In this document: in pieces, positions 47,043-55,252 of the stretch
Position numbering within the stretch: the first letter of the stretch is position 1
Layout: every line of letters begins with the position of its first letter
Source of the DNA: an uncultured Coriobacteriaceae bacterium
Lineage (GTDB): Bacteria; Actinomycetota; Coriobacteriia; Coriobacteriales; Coriobacteriaceae
Direction: 5' to 3'
NCBI GenBank assembly: GCA_944322175.1
Contig: CALUOB010000001.1
Coordinates: 62,001 to 126,000, forward strand
Length of the DNA: 64,000 nt
The notes under the pieces: model-generated
The model's database searches: none
The model's input: the letters and a program-made list of their open reading frames with translations, nothing else
What the model was told of the DNA's origin: nothing
Made by a program: the position numbers and the translations under genes

Positions 47043-47710
47043 GACCGCGCACCTCTCAGATCTTCGATGTCGAGCTTGAAACGGTATTTGTACGGATGGT
47101 TTACGCCGGCGTGGATCCAGAGATCCGAGAGGTCAGACCCCGGATCGTCGATGAGAAGACCGACGTGGTACGTGGCTTCTTGCCCCTGGGGAAGATTGAA
47201 GAACGTGTCTTCTCTTCCGTCGGGAGATGCACCTTCGGCGGTTCCGTCAAAGTAGGAGTACTCGCAGGGTTGCAGCGTGCCGAGGTACGAGATGTTGAAC
47301 CATCCTCGCTCGTCGTCATCGAAGGACAGTGCGTCGATATTGCGCATGTCAACCGTGAGGACGAGCAGCGCCCCCTTGTTCTCGTACAGCCAGTGCTCGT
47401 CGCCGAGGTCCTTCTTTGCCTCTTCGATGTTGCGGTAGAGTTTGGCGTCTTTGATGGAGACCTCCATTTTGCCGGTCCATCCAAAATAGGCCGTGTACGC
47501 ATCCCCATTAGAGAGGACGAGGGAGTCATCGGCGTCGCCGTCCAGTACCAGTGATTCTCCCGGCTGCGCGGTGGTGTTGTGTGCCTTCTTCTCTGCGGTG
47601 ATTTTCTCGTGCTGGATGTACTCAAACACCTTCATGCCGCCAAATCCAACAGCGGCAACTAGGGCAATTGCTAGAAGTGCGGCAAGTGTTCCGCGTTCTC
47701 TTCCAGTCAT
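47039..47710 (-). CDS. Membrane-anchored extracytoplasmic protein, ABC-associated
   Basis: A 223-residue protein, first gene of the operon. One N-terminal span (LAALLAIALVAAVGFGGMKVF) anchors a ~190-residue outer part rich in acidic residues (DGDADDSLVLSNGD, NIDALSFDDDERGWF). It may sense or bind the transported compound. Function not recognised; its counterpart in the island is at 21178-21894 but the sequences are not obviously alike. Its stop overlaps the first permease start. Confidence 0.75.
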   Translation of the reverse strand: MTGRERGTLAALLAIALVAAVGFGGMKVFEYIQHEKITAEKKAHNTTAQPGESLVLDGDADDSLVLSNGDAYTAYFGWTGKMEVSIKDAKLYRNIEEAKKDLGDEHWLYENKGALLVLTVDMRNIDALSFDDDERGWFNISYLGTLQPCEYSYFDGTAEGASPDGREDTFFNLPQGQEATYHVGLLIDDPGSDLSDLWIHAGVNHPYKYRFKLDIEDLRGARS

Positions 47711-47842
47711 AATGGCTCCCTTCTCGTTGGGGTGAGTGGCGTGCCGGCACGAGTTCAGCGTGCGCCAAGAAGGGAGATTTGTCTGTAAACAGCGGGGGCA
47801 GACTTGCCAGCGTTGGGATGTTTACAGGATTTACCTGCTGGT

Positions 47843-50560
47843 TTACTGAAGAGCGTTTTGGAGCAGCCCGAGCAGCTCGGCGGTGTTGGCAACGCCGAGC
47901 TGTAAGAGGGCGGCGCGCTTTGCTGCCTTGACGGTGCTGCGCGAGTAGTGCAGCTCCTCCGCAATGACAGCGGGCATCTGGCCCTGCACGGTGCGCAGGA
48001 GCACGCGCACCTGAAGGTCTGAGAGTCCGCGCGCCGTCAGGTAAGCGGCTTGGCGGCGGGCATCTTGCGCGGGGCTCTGCTCTGCGGCTAAGCGGGTTGC
48101 GAGCTCTTCGCGGCGTTTGAGGCTGAGGTAGCGGTAGTGCGTCGCGCCTCCGAGTGCGAGGAGAACCGACGCGCCCGCGGTCAGAACAACGTTGTAGGCA
48201 AGGTTGCTGCCAAAGACCGATGCGACCGCGAAGCTAAAGGTACCCATGTAGTCGCCGAGCAGGTTACTCACGTACATTCCTGCGAGCATGCCCGCGCCGA
48301 TGCCAGCAAGTGCCGGGGTCAGGGAGCGGGGCATAAGGGCGGCGACAAATGCGGCGATGCCAACAACGGAGACGGCGCAGAACAGGTTGAGCGTGGCGGC
48401 AAAGATGGCCGCTGCCGGAAGGGCGGAGACGAGGAGGGCGCTTTTTGTGTGCGCGCCGCCGCGCTGGGCCAGGGCGCTTGCCACGATGAGCGCGCAAAGC
48501 GGCAGCACGGCTACCTGCAGAGTGAAGACGCCGAGCGAGCGCCAAAGCTCCTCGAAGCCGATGCCGAGGCAGAGACCCGTGACTGCGCAGCAGATAAGCT
48601 CTTCTTGGGCGCGCAGCGCGTCGGCGGGGTACGACTGCTGCGGGGGCACGTGCGGTAGGGCGGGGCTCTTGGTTTTGGCGGTTGGCGCGAACGCCAAGAA
48701 AACCGCTGCGGCAATGCCCGCGCCGCCACAGAGCAGCACGGGCGTTTTTGTCAGCAGCGTAGCGAGCGAGAACACGGCGAGCAAAAGACCGGAGGCGATG
48801 AGCTCGCGTAGTGTTGCAGGCATCTCGTCGATGTTGGGCGCGCTCGCACAACGGGCGGCGCAGAGAAGCGCGGACGTAAGAGCAGCGTATGCCAAGAAGC
48901 CCGCGGGCGAGAAGCGGGTGCCGAGGTCGTACGACACTTCTCGAATTTGGTCGGTAGCAAAAAGCGCGGCTCCGCAGCTTGCAGCAATGAGTACGGCGCC
49001 GAGTGCGATGCGCCGGGCAACTCGGAGCCCCGTGTGCTGCCGGTCGGTAGCAGCTTCAGTGTCGGGTGAGGCGCTGCTCCGAGCCGTCCGTTTGCGATAC
49101 CACGACACGAGGGCATAGCCCACGAGTCCTGTTGCCGCGCCCATGATGACTTCGCGTTCTGTGCCCCAGGGGACGATAACGCTGCTGTACGGCACGTACA
49201 ACACGCACAGGCAGAGCAAGCAAAGACGCAGGGCGTGCTGCGCGTAGGCGGCCGCTCCTCTGCGCGCGTGACCTCCGCGTGCGGAATCCGAAACAACGGA
49301 CGTTGCGGGTGCAGTGCTGGGTGCCGTGGTGCTGGTCTCGGCGAAGGGAGCTCCGGTTTCGTCGCTATGGCGGTCGGCAACGAGCCGGACGAGCTCTTCT
49401 CGTCCTTTGCATCCGACTTTCTGATAAACGCGATGCATGGTAGAACGCACTGTTGAGGCGGAGATGCCGAGTGATTGTGCCACTTCGGTCGAGCTGCTGC
49501 CGCTCACGATGGCGCGAGCTACCTGTTCTTCGCGCGGGGAGAGGCCGAACTCGCTCCAGATATGCGCGGCGGGGTTTTCGGCACTTGCGGGGACTTGGGC
49601 TTTCTCTGGTTTTGTTGCCGTGGTGGCACTGTCTGTCTGCTTATCGGTCCCGATGTCACGTCGGCTGCATACCAGACATGCTGCGAGCGCTATCAAGAGT
49701 AGGGCGGCGACAAGAAGGACTTTGGCGCCAGACGAGCCGACTGCCGTGCGCATGACAACGCAGCGGGTGGCCAACGACCAAGCGGCCGTGCCCAAAGCGA
49801 GCGAGCCGACGCATGTTTGAAGTGCAAAGACGCGGTCGCCTACGGGGCGAAGCTTGGCCGTGCGGGCGGTGCGCGTGCCCCAAGATATTGCTGCCGCCGC
49901 AAGGCCGGCTGCGAACAGGGGCGCAAGCATCAATAGGGGCGACGGCGGGAACGAGAAGTCTATGCCGCGGAAGGTCGCGGCTGCAGAAAAGTCGTTCGGC
50001 ATGACAAGCAGCCACAGGGCGCGGAGGGCTACGCCAAGGGTAAAGAAAGCAGCTGGGGCAAGCGCCGCCACGACCCTTGAGGTCGGGCTCGGCGTACTTC
50101 GAGCTGTACGAGCATCTTCGGCTGCAAACAATGAAGGCGCAGCAAGGGCGCAGAGCGCTCCACTTACCAGGAGGGCTATGTGGCGTATCGTGGCGAACGC
50201 ACCGAGGTCTATCTCGAAGGGCAGGGTCCAGAGCAGATTGAAAATCGCGGATGCCTCGAGGTCTTCCGGCCCATATGTCGGGAGACAGAGGAACTCGGGA
50301 ACGATACTCGCGAGGCAGAGAGCAAATCCTAGGGCAAAGAAGCGCTTTTCGCCCCGTGCGGCGCGCTTCTCGCGTTCGGGCGTGCGATAGACGGCTCGAC
50401 AACGCTCCGCAACGTACGGGCTTGCTGCTAACCCGGCAAGCAGTCCGAGCGCAGCCCAGCTGTACAGGGGCGAGAGCGCGGGGCCGTCGTAGCCGTTCTC
50501 AACAAAGTACGGTGTCCCCAGCAGAAGCGTCAGCCAAATTGTCCAGAGCGCTGCCCGCAT
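47843..50560 (-). CDS. Membrane protein with two LuxR-type HTH domains (tandem fusion)
   Basis: A 905-residue protein made of two similar halves. Half 1: about ten spans, then a LuxR-type HTH (residues ~336-396; LSPREEQVARAIVSGSSSTEVAQSLGISASTVRSTMHRVYQKVG). Half 2: another set of about ten spans (~445-815), then a second, more diverged LuxR-type HTH at the extreme C-terminus (~842-905; LSDLQVRVLLRTVQGQMPAVIAEELHYSRSTVKAAKRAALLQLG). Coriobacteria carry many ~450-500-residue proteins of one such half. ATG 50560 has GGGGAGAA upstream. It lies 132 bases upstream of the ABC operon and in the same direction, so it may control it. Confidence 0.85.
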   Translation of the reverse strand: MRAALWTIWLTLLLGTPYFVENGYDGPALSPLYSWAALGLLAGLAASPYVAERCRAVYRTPEREKRAARGEKRFFALGFALCLASIVPEFLCLPTYGPEDLEASAIFNLLWTLPFEIDLGAFATIRHIALLVSGALCALAAPSLFAAEDARTARSTPSPTSRVVAALAPAAFFTLGVALRALWLLVMPNDFSAAATFRGIDFSFPPSPLLMLAPLFAAGLAAAAISWGTRTARTAKLRPVGDRVFALQTCVGSLALGTAAWSLATRCVVMRTAVGSSGAKVLLVAALLLIALAACLVCSRRDIGTDKQTDSATTATKPEKAQVPASAENPAAHIWSEFGLSPREEQVARAIVSGSSSTEVAQSLGISASTVRSTMHRVYQKVGCKGREELVRLVADRHSDETGAPFAETSTTAPSTAPATSVVSDSARGGHARRGAAAYAQHALRLCLLCLCVLYVPYSSVIVPWGTEREVIMGAATGLVGYALVSWYRKRTARSSASPDTEAATDRQHTGLRVARRIALGAVLIAASCGAALFATDQIREVSYDLGTRFSPAGFLAYAALTSALLCAARCASAPNIDEMPATLRELIASGLLLAVFSLATLLTKTPVLLCGGAGIAAAVFLAFAPTAKTKSPALPHVPPQQSYPADALRAQEELICCAVTGLCLGIGFEELWRSLGVFTLQVAVLPLCALIVASALAQRGGAHTKSALLVSALPAAAIFAATLNLFCAVSVVGIAAFVAALMPRSLTPALAGIGAGMLAGMYVSNLLGDYMGTFSFAVASVFGSNLAYNVVLTAGASVLLALGGATHYRYLSLKRREELATRLAAEQSPAQDARRQAAYLTARGLSDLQVRVLLRTVQGQMPAVIAEELHYSRSTVKAAKRAALLQLGVANTAELLGLLQNALQ

Positions 50561-50756
50561 GCCGTTCTCCCCGCCGGTTGTGATTGATCTGCATCTCTTC
50601 AGAAGTATCCTCGTCACAGCCGTAGCGTGCAAGGCACCTTCCGGGAGTCCCTGCTAGGCTTAGGGAGCGGCGAAGCACGCCGACTTTATATCCGAAACGC
50701 ATGCGCGATCCTTTTCAGAACCGAGGCCGGGTGCGCGGTTTGGCTTTTCCGGCGCG

Positions 50757-50915
50757 AAAGTGTTCAAAAAATCAAATAATCAGTCATTTCAAGCTCTTGA
50801 AGCCCCTGAGCACATAGAAATATACGCGTTGTCCCAGGATGCAAATATGGCAAAATGCAGCTGCTCAGGATTTTGCCTTTCAGAACGACTGATTATTTGC
50901 ATTTTTGAGCACTTT
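50757..50915. repeat. 159-bp palindromic-ended element, copy 2
   Basis: Same length and internal core as 38068-38226. Here the ~30-bp terminal repeats are better kept (three mismatches or so). The two copies read partly as related peptides (VFKN..NQSF at both ends on both strands), which follows from the palindrome. Copy 1 has an in-frame stop, so coding is unlikely. Confidence 0.8.
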
Positions 50916-51087
50916 GGGCGCTCTTGGGAGGGTACGGGCGAAAAGTTGGATCGCGAGATCCGATTGGGAGGTTTGCGTGTGCGGCAAGGAGGCCTCCGAG
51001 CTCGCGATTTTGGAGAGCATGACGCCGGCCGAGGCGGACGAGCTCTGCCGCTGGCCGACGGTATTGTTACTGTTGTGTGTCCGTGGC

Positions 51088-51116
51088 TGGGCAACGGAGG
51101 GGCGCCGTGGTAGAGT
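51088..51116 (+). promoter_or_regulatory. Promoter of the Trp leader and trpP
   Basis: TGGGCA (51088-51093) and TAGAGT (51111-51116) with 17-base spacing and a TG in front of the -10 (TGGTAGAGT). RNA would start near 51123. From 50916 to here no gene is supported. Confidence 0.55.
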
Positions 51117-51164
51117 GCTTGCCAAGATGCACGATTGTTCGGGAACCAAGAAAGGAGCCGCCGT

Positions 51165-51251
51165 ATGAAGTGCGCAACACTCGCCGCTCTGAGCAGCGTG
51201 CAGCGCAACAACTGGTGGTGGCGTGGTTCTCGTCCGGTCGGTCGTCGGTGA
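51165..51251 (+). CDS. Tryptophan leader peptide (trpL-like)
   Basis: A 28-codon frame with an excellent ribosome site (AAAGGAG, 7 bases upstream). It contains three consecutive Trp codons (51213-51221, within QRNNWWWRG) and ends 29 bases before an intrinsic terminator. This is the hallmark of transcription attenuation by tryptophan: stalling at the Trp codons when charged tRNA-Trp is scarce would change RNA folding and allow read-through into trpP. Confidence 0.88.
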   Translation: MKCATLAALSSVQRNNWWWRGSRPVGRR

Positions 51252-51280
51252 GTCTGCGCGCATACCTATTGAGCGTTCAG

Positions 51281-51310
51281 AAGGCTCCCGGGTGACCGGG
51301 GGCCTTTTTT
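51281..51310 (+). terminator. Attenuator terminator upstream of trpP
   Basis: aaggctcccgg-gtga-ccgggggcctt, an 11-bp stem with one G-U pair and a six-T tail. ccggtc at 51234-51239, just behind the Trp codons, can pair with gaccgg at 51294-51299 and so compete with this stem. Confidence 0.9.
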
Positions 51311-51483
51311 CGTTTGTCCCTCGCGACTCGGGGGCGTGCGGATAAGGCTTCTGACATCCCAGGCAAAGCCGAGAATCACCAAAGACTGGATCCGGCGGGA
51401 GCCGCGCGCCTCCGTTCGCACGTACGCACGCCTGCACCTCGTATCTCACTCGGCCCCCAAGGGCCGCTCAGAAAGGAGCCATC

Positions 51484-52101
51484 ATGGCCGCCAACAACAT
51501 CGCTCGTCCCGCCGCTCACGCCCGTCCTTCCGGCAACGCTCATCCCGCTTCCCCGGCCCGCACCGTATCGACCGTCGATCGTGGCAAACTCGACGTCAAG
51601 GCGCTCGTGCTGCTCGCCGTGCTGCTGGCCGCAGGCTTTATCCTCAACATGTTCGTCGGCAAGGCCATCGGCGCCGCGTCCGGTGGCATGATCAACCCCG
51701 AGTTCATCATCTCGGCCTTCTGCCTCACCATCCTCGTGGTGCGCCCGGGCGTTGGCCAGGCGCTCATCATCGGCCTCGTTTCTGCTGCGGTCATCCAGCT
51801 CACCACGAGCCTGCCCGGTGCCGACTTTGTTGCCGAGGGCGTCGCCGCCGTGCTCATGGCGCTCATCGTCAACGCGGGCATGAAGACGCCTGCCAAGGGC
51901 GCCATCCCGCTCATCGGCACGTTCGTGACCACGTTCGTCTCGGGTTTCATCTTCATGCTCATCCGCATGGCTGTCATGCAGTTCGACATGGGTATCGCTG
52001 CGGCCATGCTGCCGGTGGTCGCGCTCACCGCCGTCTTCAACGCCGTGCTCGTGGCGGCGCTGTACCTGCCGGTGCGCGCGGCTCTTAAGCTCAACGACTA
52101 A
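51484..52101 (+). CDS. trpP: TrpP-like tryptophan-specific ECF transporter S-component
   Basis: A 205-residue membrane protein with about six spans after a ~30-residue polar N-terminus. The stretch GGMINPEFIISAFCLTILVVRPGVGQALIIGLVSAAVIQLTTSLPGA follows the pattern of Bacillus TrpP/YhaG (GGMKPD..., LTTSFPAG), and later AIPLIGTFVTTFVSGFIFM fits as well. It would bind tryptophan and work with an EcfA/EcfT module. The Trp leader directly upstream gives independent support for the substrate. A terminator after the gene separates it from the ATPase gene. AAAGGAG precedes ATG 51484. Confidence 0.88.
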   Translation: MAANNIARPAAHARPSGNAHPASPARTVSTVDRGKLDVKALVLLAVLLAAGFILNMFVGKAIGAASGGMINPEFIISAFCLTILVVRPGVGQALIIGLVSAAVIQLTTSLPGADFVAEGVAAVLMALIVNAGMKTPAKGAIPLIGTFVTTFVSGFIFMLIRMAVMQFDMGIAAAMLPVVALTAVFNAVLVAALYLPVRAALKLND

Positions 52102-52116
52102 CATCCGGATCCCTGT

Positions 52117-52145
52117 GCGCGGCGCCTTCGGGTGCCGCGCTTTTC
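52117..52145 (+). terminator. Terminator after trpP
   Basis: gcgcggcgcc-ttcg-ggtgccgcgc stem with a UUCG loop and a tttt tail. Confidence 0.85.
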
Positions 52146-52170
52146 TGTGCGCGCACGTCGCGCCCGCGCC

Positions 52171-52179
52171 TGCTACACT
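52171..52179 (+). promoter_or_regulatory. Extended -10 element before the ECF ATPase gene
   Basis: TGCTACACT, identical to the hpt element, 45 bases before the start. It indicates a transcription unit separate from trpP. Confidence 0.5.
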
Positions 52180-52224
52180 GAATGGCTGCAGTGCGCATTT
52201 ACTAACCCCTGAAAGGTCCTGCTC

Positions 52225-54204
52225 ATGCAGCCTATCGTTCATATCGATCACGTGTCGTTCTCGTATGGCAGCGCCGAGGGCGCGGAAGCCGAGGTGCCGC
52301 TCGCGCTCGACGACGTCTCGCTCGCCATCGAGCCCGGCGCGTTCGTGGGCGTCATCGGCCCCTCGGGCGCCGGCAAGTCCACGCTCGCCAGCGTCATGTC
52401 GGGCGCCATCCCGCACCACTACGCCGGCCGCCTCTTCGGCGCCACGTACGTAGACGGGCGCGATACCTGCGACGTCACGCTGACCGACATCTCGCAGATC
52501 GTCGGCTCGGTCCTGCAGGACATCGACGCGCAGATGGTGGCCTCGGTGGTCGAGGACGAGCTGCTCTTCGGCCTCGAGAACTTCGGCGTTCCGCATGACC
52601 AGATCGAGACGCGCATCACCGAAACGCTCGCCACGATCGGCATCTCCGACCTGCGCGACCGCGAGATCGCCACGCTGTCGGGCGGCCAAAAGCAAAAGGT
52701 CGCCATCGCCGCCATTCTCGCCCTGCGTCCGCGCATGCTCGTGCTCGACGAGCCCACCGCCGCGCTCGACCCCGCGAGCGCTCGCATGGTTTTCGAGACG
52801 CTGCGCACCGTCAACCACACGCTCGGCGTGACCGTGGTGGTGATCGAGCAGATGGTGGCACTCCTGAGCGAGTTCTGCGAGCGGATCGTGGTTATGGACG
52901 AAGGCCGCATTGCCCTCGACGGCACCCCGCGCGAGGTCTTCTCGCACAGTGCCGAGCTGCGCGCCATCGGTGTCGACAGCCCGCGCACCGCACGCGTCTC
53001 GAACAGCCTCATGGCCAAGGGCGTGGCGCCGCACGGTGCTCCCTGTCTTACGGTCGCCGACGCGTACGAGCTGGTGAGCAGCGTTGTGGGCCGTGCGCGC
53101 CTGGGCCGCTTGGCCGGTTTTGACGCGCAGGCAGAAGAGAAGAGCGCCTCGTACGGCGCCCACCTGGCCCCCTCGTCCCGATCGGCCTTTGGCGCCCCCG
53201 ACGACGAGCTGGCGGTGTTTGCCACCGCCGCCGCCATGGCAACGGACAGGCTCACGTTTGCGGCGCACGGCGCGTGGTCGCGCGACGCAGCGCGCGCGGC
53301 GTTTGAGGAGGAGCTCAACGCGCCCCGCGGCCGCCATGAGGATCAGGGCATTCAGTCGGTCGTGCCGGTGGTGGAGTTCAACCACGTGGGCTTTGCCTAC
53401 CCGGGTGGCGCGGCGGTCGAGGACCTATGCTTCGCCGTGCATCCCGGCGAGATCTTTGCACTTATCGGCCAAAACGGCGCGGGCAAGACCACGGCGACGA
53501 AGCTGTTGAACGGACTTTTGCAGCCCACCGAGGGACGCGTTGCCATTGCCGGCCTCGACACGCGCGACACCCCGGTGTCGACCATCGCGCGCCACGCGGC
53601 GACGCTGTTTCAAAATCCCGATCGCCAGCTCTGCAAGAACACGGTGCTCGACGAGGTAGCGTTTGGCTTGGAACTGCAGGGCGTGGGCGGCGACGAGGCT
53701 CGCGACCGGGCGCGCACGGTGATCGAGCGCTTCGGCCTGCCCGAGGAGGCCGCGCCCTTCTCGCTTTCGCGCGGGCAGCGCCAGATGGTGGCGCTTGCCT
53801 CCGTGGTGGTGCTCGAGCCCGAGGTCATCGTGCTCGACGAGCCTACGAGCGGCCTCGACTACCGCGAGTGCATGACCGTTATGGAGACGGTGAGCGAGAT
53901 GGCCGCCCGCGGGTCGGCCGTGGTCATGGTCTGCCACGACATGGAGGTCGTCTCGGACTTTGCCGACCGCGCGGCCGTGATGGCCGACGGGCGCATCGTT
54001 GGGTGCGGCCCGGTGGGCGAGATCTTCCGCAATCCCGTGTACATGGAGCGCGCGAGTGTGGCGCCGCCGCAGATTGTGGCTCTTTCGGAGCAGCTGGCCC
54101 GCGGCGTGTCGGCAGACTTTGCGGGCATCGGCGAGGTTTCGGCGTTGGTGGATACGGTCGTCGAGATGGTGACCGGCGGATCGGAGGCGCGTGCCCATGC
54201 TTAA
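52225..54204 (+). CDS. ecfA: Fused ECF transporter ATPase (EcfA-EcfA')
   Basis: A 659-residue protein with two complete ABC ATPase domains, so one polypeptide replaces EcfA1 and EcfA2. Domain 1: Walker A GPSGAGKST (45-53), Q-loop region GSVLQDIDAQMVASVVEDELLFGLEN, LSGGQKQK, VLDEPTAALDP. Domain 2: Walker A GQNGAGKTT (415-423), TLFQNPDRQLCKNTVLDEVAFGLEL, LSRGQRQM, VLDEPTSGLDYRE, VCHDMEVVSD. QDIDAQM/NPDRQL and DE(LL/VA)FGLE are typical of ECF ATPases. The ~120-residue segment between the domains is Ala-rich. The EcfT start lies inside its last codons. It may serve trpP and other S-components. Confidence 0.93.
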   Translation: MQPIVHIDHVSFSYGSAEGAEAEVPLALDDVSLAIEPGAFVGVIGPSGAGKSTLASVMSGAIPHHYAGRLFGATYVDGRDTCDVTLTDISQIVGSVLQDIDAQMVASVVEDELLFGLENFGVPHDQIETRITETLATIGISDLRDREIATLSGGQKQKVAIAAILALRPRMLVLDEPTAALDPASARMVFETLRTVNHTLGVTVVVIEQMVALLSEFCERIVVMDEGRIALDGTPREVFSHSAELRAIGVDSPRTARVSNSLMAKGVAPHGAPCLTVADAYELVSSVVGRARLGRLAGFDAQAEEKSASYGAHLAPSSRSAFGAPDDELAVFATAAAMATDRLTFAAHGAWSRDAARAAFEEELNAPRGRHEDQGIQSVVPVVEFNHVGFAYPGGAAVEDLCFAVHPGEIFALIGQNGAGKTTATKLLNGLLQPTEGRVAIAGLDTRDTPVSTIARHAATLFQNPDRQLCKNTVLDEVAFGLELQGVGGDEARDRARTVIERFGLPEEAAPFSLSRGQRQMVALASVVVLEPEVIVLDEPTSGLDYRECMTVMETVSEMAARGSAVVMVCHDMEVVSDFADRAAVMADGRIVGCGPVGEIFRNPVYMERASVAPPQIVALSEQLARGVSADFAGIGEVSALVDTVVEMVTGGSEARAHA

Positions 54205-54943
54205 CGTGATCGACTACGTGCCGGGAACCACGCTCCTGCACAAGCTCAACCCGGTGACCAAGCTCGCGCTCGCGGCTGCTATTATCGCTGCCACGCTGCT
54301 CGTCTCCGGTTTCCCGGCGCTTATCGGTCTGCTCGTGCTTACGCTGGCGCTCGCCGCCTACGCGGGCGTTGCGGACCGCATGCTGTCGCTGCTCAAGGTG
54401 CTCGTGCCAGTGGCACTCATTATGTTCGTCCTGCAGATTGCCTTTACGCGGGCAGGCAATCCCGTGCTCGGCTTCGTGACCGACCAGGGCCTTGTGACGG
54501 GCGGCAAGGCGTGCCTGCGCCTGCTCGGCGTGGCGTTGCCGCTCGTGCTCATGCTCATGGTCACCAAAACCACCGACCTTGCCAACGCGTGCGTTGAGAA
54601 GCTGCACATTCCCTATAAGTACGCGTTTACGTTTACTACGGCGCTGCGTTTTGTGCCGGTGTTCTCGCAGGAGATGAACGCCATCATGGAGGCGCAGACC
54701 GCGCGCGGCGTGGAGTTCGACACCAAGAACCCCTTGAAGCGCCTCACGCTCATGCTGCCCGTGTGCATCCCGCTGCTTGTGACCTCGGTCGCCAAGACCG
54801 ACGCCACGGCGCTCGCAGCCGAGCAGCGCGGCTTCTACCTCCGCACGCGCGAGAGCTCATTCAAGCGCTACCCCTTCACCGCGCTCGACGCCGGCGCCTT
54901 CGCCCTCTGTGCGGTGCTTATCGTCCTCGGCGTGCTGCTTTAG
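54197..54943 (+). CDS. ecfT: ECF transporter T-component (EcfT)
   Basis: A 248-residue membrane coupling protein. N-terminus MLNVIDYVPGTTLLHKLNPVTKL is typical, followed by spans and the two coupling-helix motifs with A-R-G (EAQTARGVEFD) and A-x-x-R-G (ALAAEQRGFYLR), which contact the ATPases. ATG 54197 has GGAGG 9 bases upstream and overlaps the end of the ATPase gene by 8 bases; a GTG at 54191 is in frame but too close to the ribosome site. Confidence 0.95.
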   Translation: MLNVIDYVPGTTLLHKLNPVTKLALAAAIIAATLLVSGFPALIGLLVLTLALAAYAGVADRMLSLLKVLVPVALIMFVLQIAFTRAGNPVLGFVTDQGLVTGGKACLRLLGVALPLVLMLMVTKTTDLANACVEKLHIPYKYAFTFTTALRFVPVFSQEMNAIMEAQTARGVEFDTKNPLKRLTLMLPVCIPLLVTSVAKTDATALAAEQRGFYLRTRESSFKRYPFTALDAGAFALCAVLIVLGVLL

Positions 54944-54970
54944 GCACTTCTCGAGAGCCTGAGTCAGATG

Positions 54971-54999
54971 AAGCCCGGTCCCCGAGGCCGGGCTTTTTT
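54971..54999 (+). terminator. Terminator after ecfT
   Basis: aagcccgg/ccgggctt stem, 9-nt loop, six-T tail. Confidence 0.92.
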
Positions 55000-55050
55000 G
55001 TTGCCAGATTTTCTCACGGGATATTTCTGGGTGCCCCGAAACGGCTCCGG

Positions 55051-55140
55051 CCAAAGCTCCGCCCCGGCCAAAGCTCCGCCCCAGCCAAAGCTCCGCCTCT
55101 GTCAAAGCTCCGCCCCGGCCAAAGCTCCGGCTCTGTCAAA
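55051..55140. repeat. 17-bp tandem repeat, about 5.3 units
   Basis: Units CCAAAGCTCCGCCCCGG start at 55051, 55068, 55085, 55102, 55119 and 55136 with few substitutions. The 17-bp period is not a multiple of three, so it is not coding. It lies between the converging ecfT and hydrolase genes. Confidence 0.9.
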
Positions 55141-55174
55141 ATCTGCTGTTAACAGCGTTATTTGGCCACCCCTA

Positions 55175-55209
55175 TCTACCTGCGCAAACAGGGGAGAAGC
55201 GCAGGTAGA
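55175..55209. repeat. 11-bp perfect hairpin in the same gap
   Basis: tctacctgcgc (55175-55185) pairs with gcgcaggtaga (55199-55209). On either side lie direct copies of a cagcgttatttggc-containing stretch (near 55152 and 55246). Confidence 0.6.
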
Positions 55210-55230
55210 CGAGGGTGCAACCGCCCTGCC

Positions 55231-55252
55231 AAAAAACGCCGTTAGCAGCGTT
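55231..55252 (-). terminator. Terminator of the C26 hydrolase gene
   Basis: Read on the minus strand: aacgc-tgctaacg-gcgtt followed by a T-run (55236-55231). It overlaps the stop codon, which begins at 55253. Confidence 0.6.

Noticed and set aside
50757-50915. Short protein-coding gene inside the 159-bp element
   Set aside because: The frame is open here but copy 1 has a stop, and the palindromic ends force similar peptides on both strands. Kept as a repeat element.
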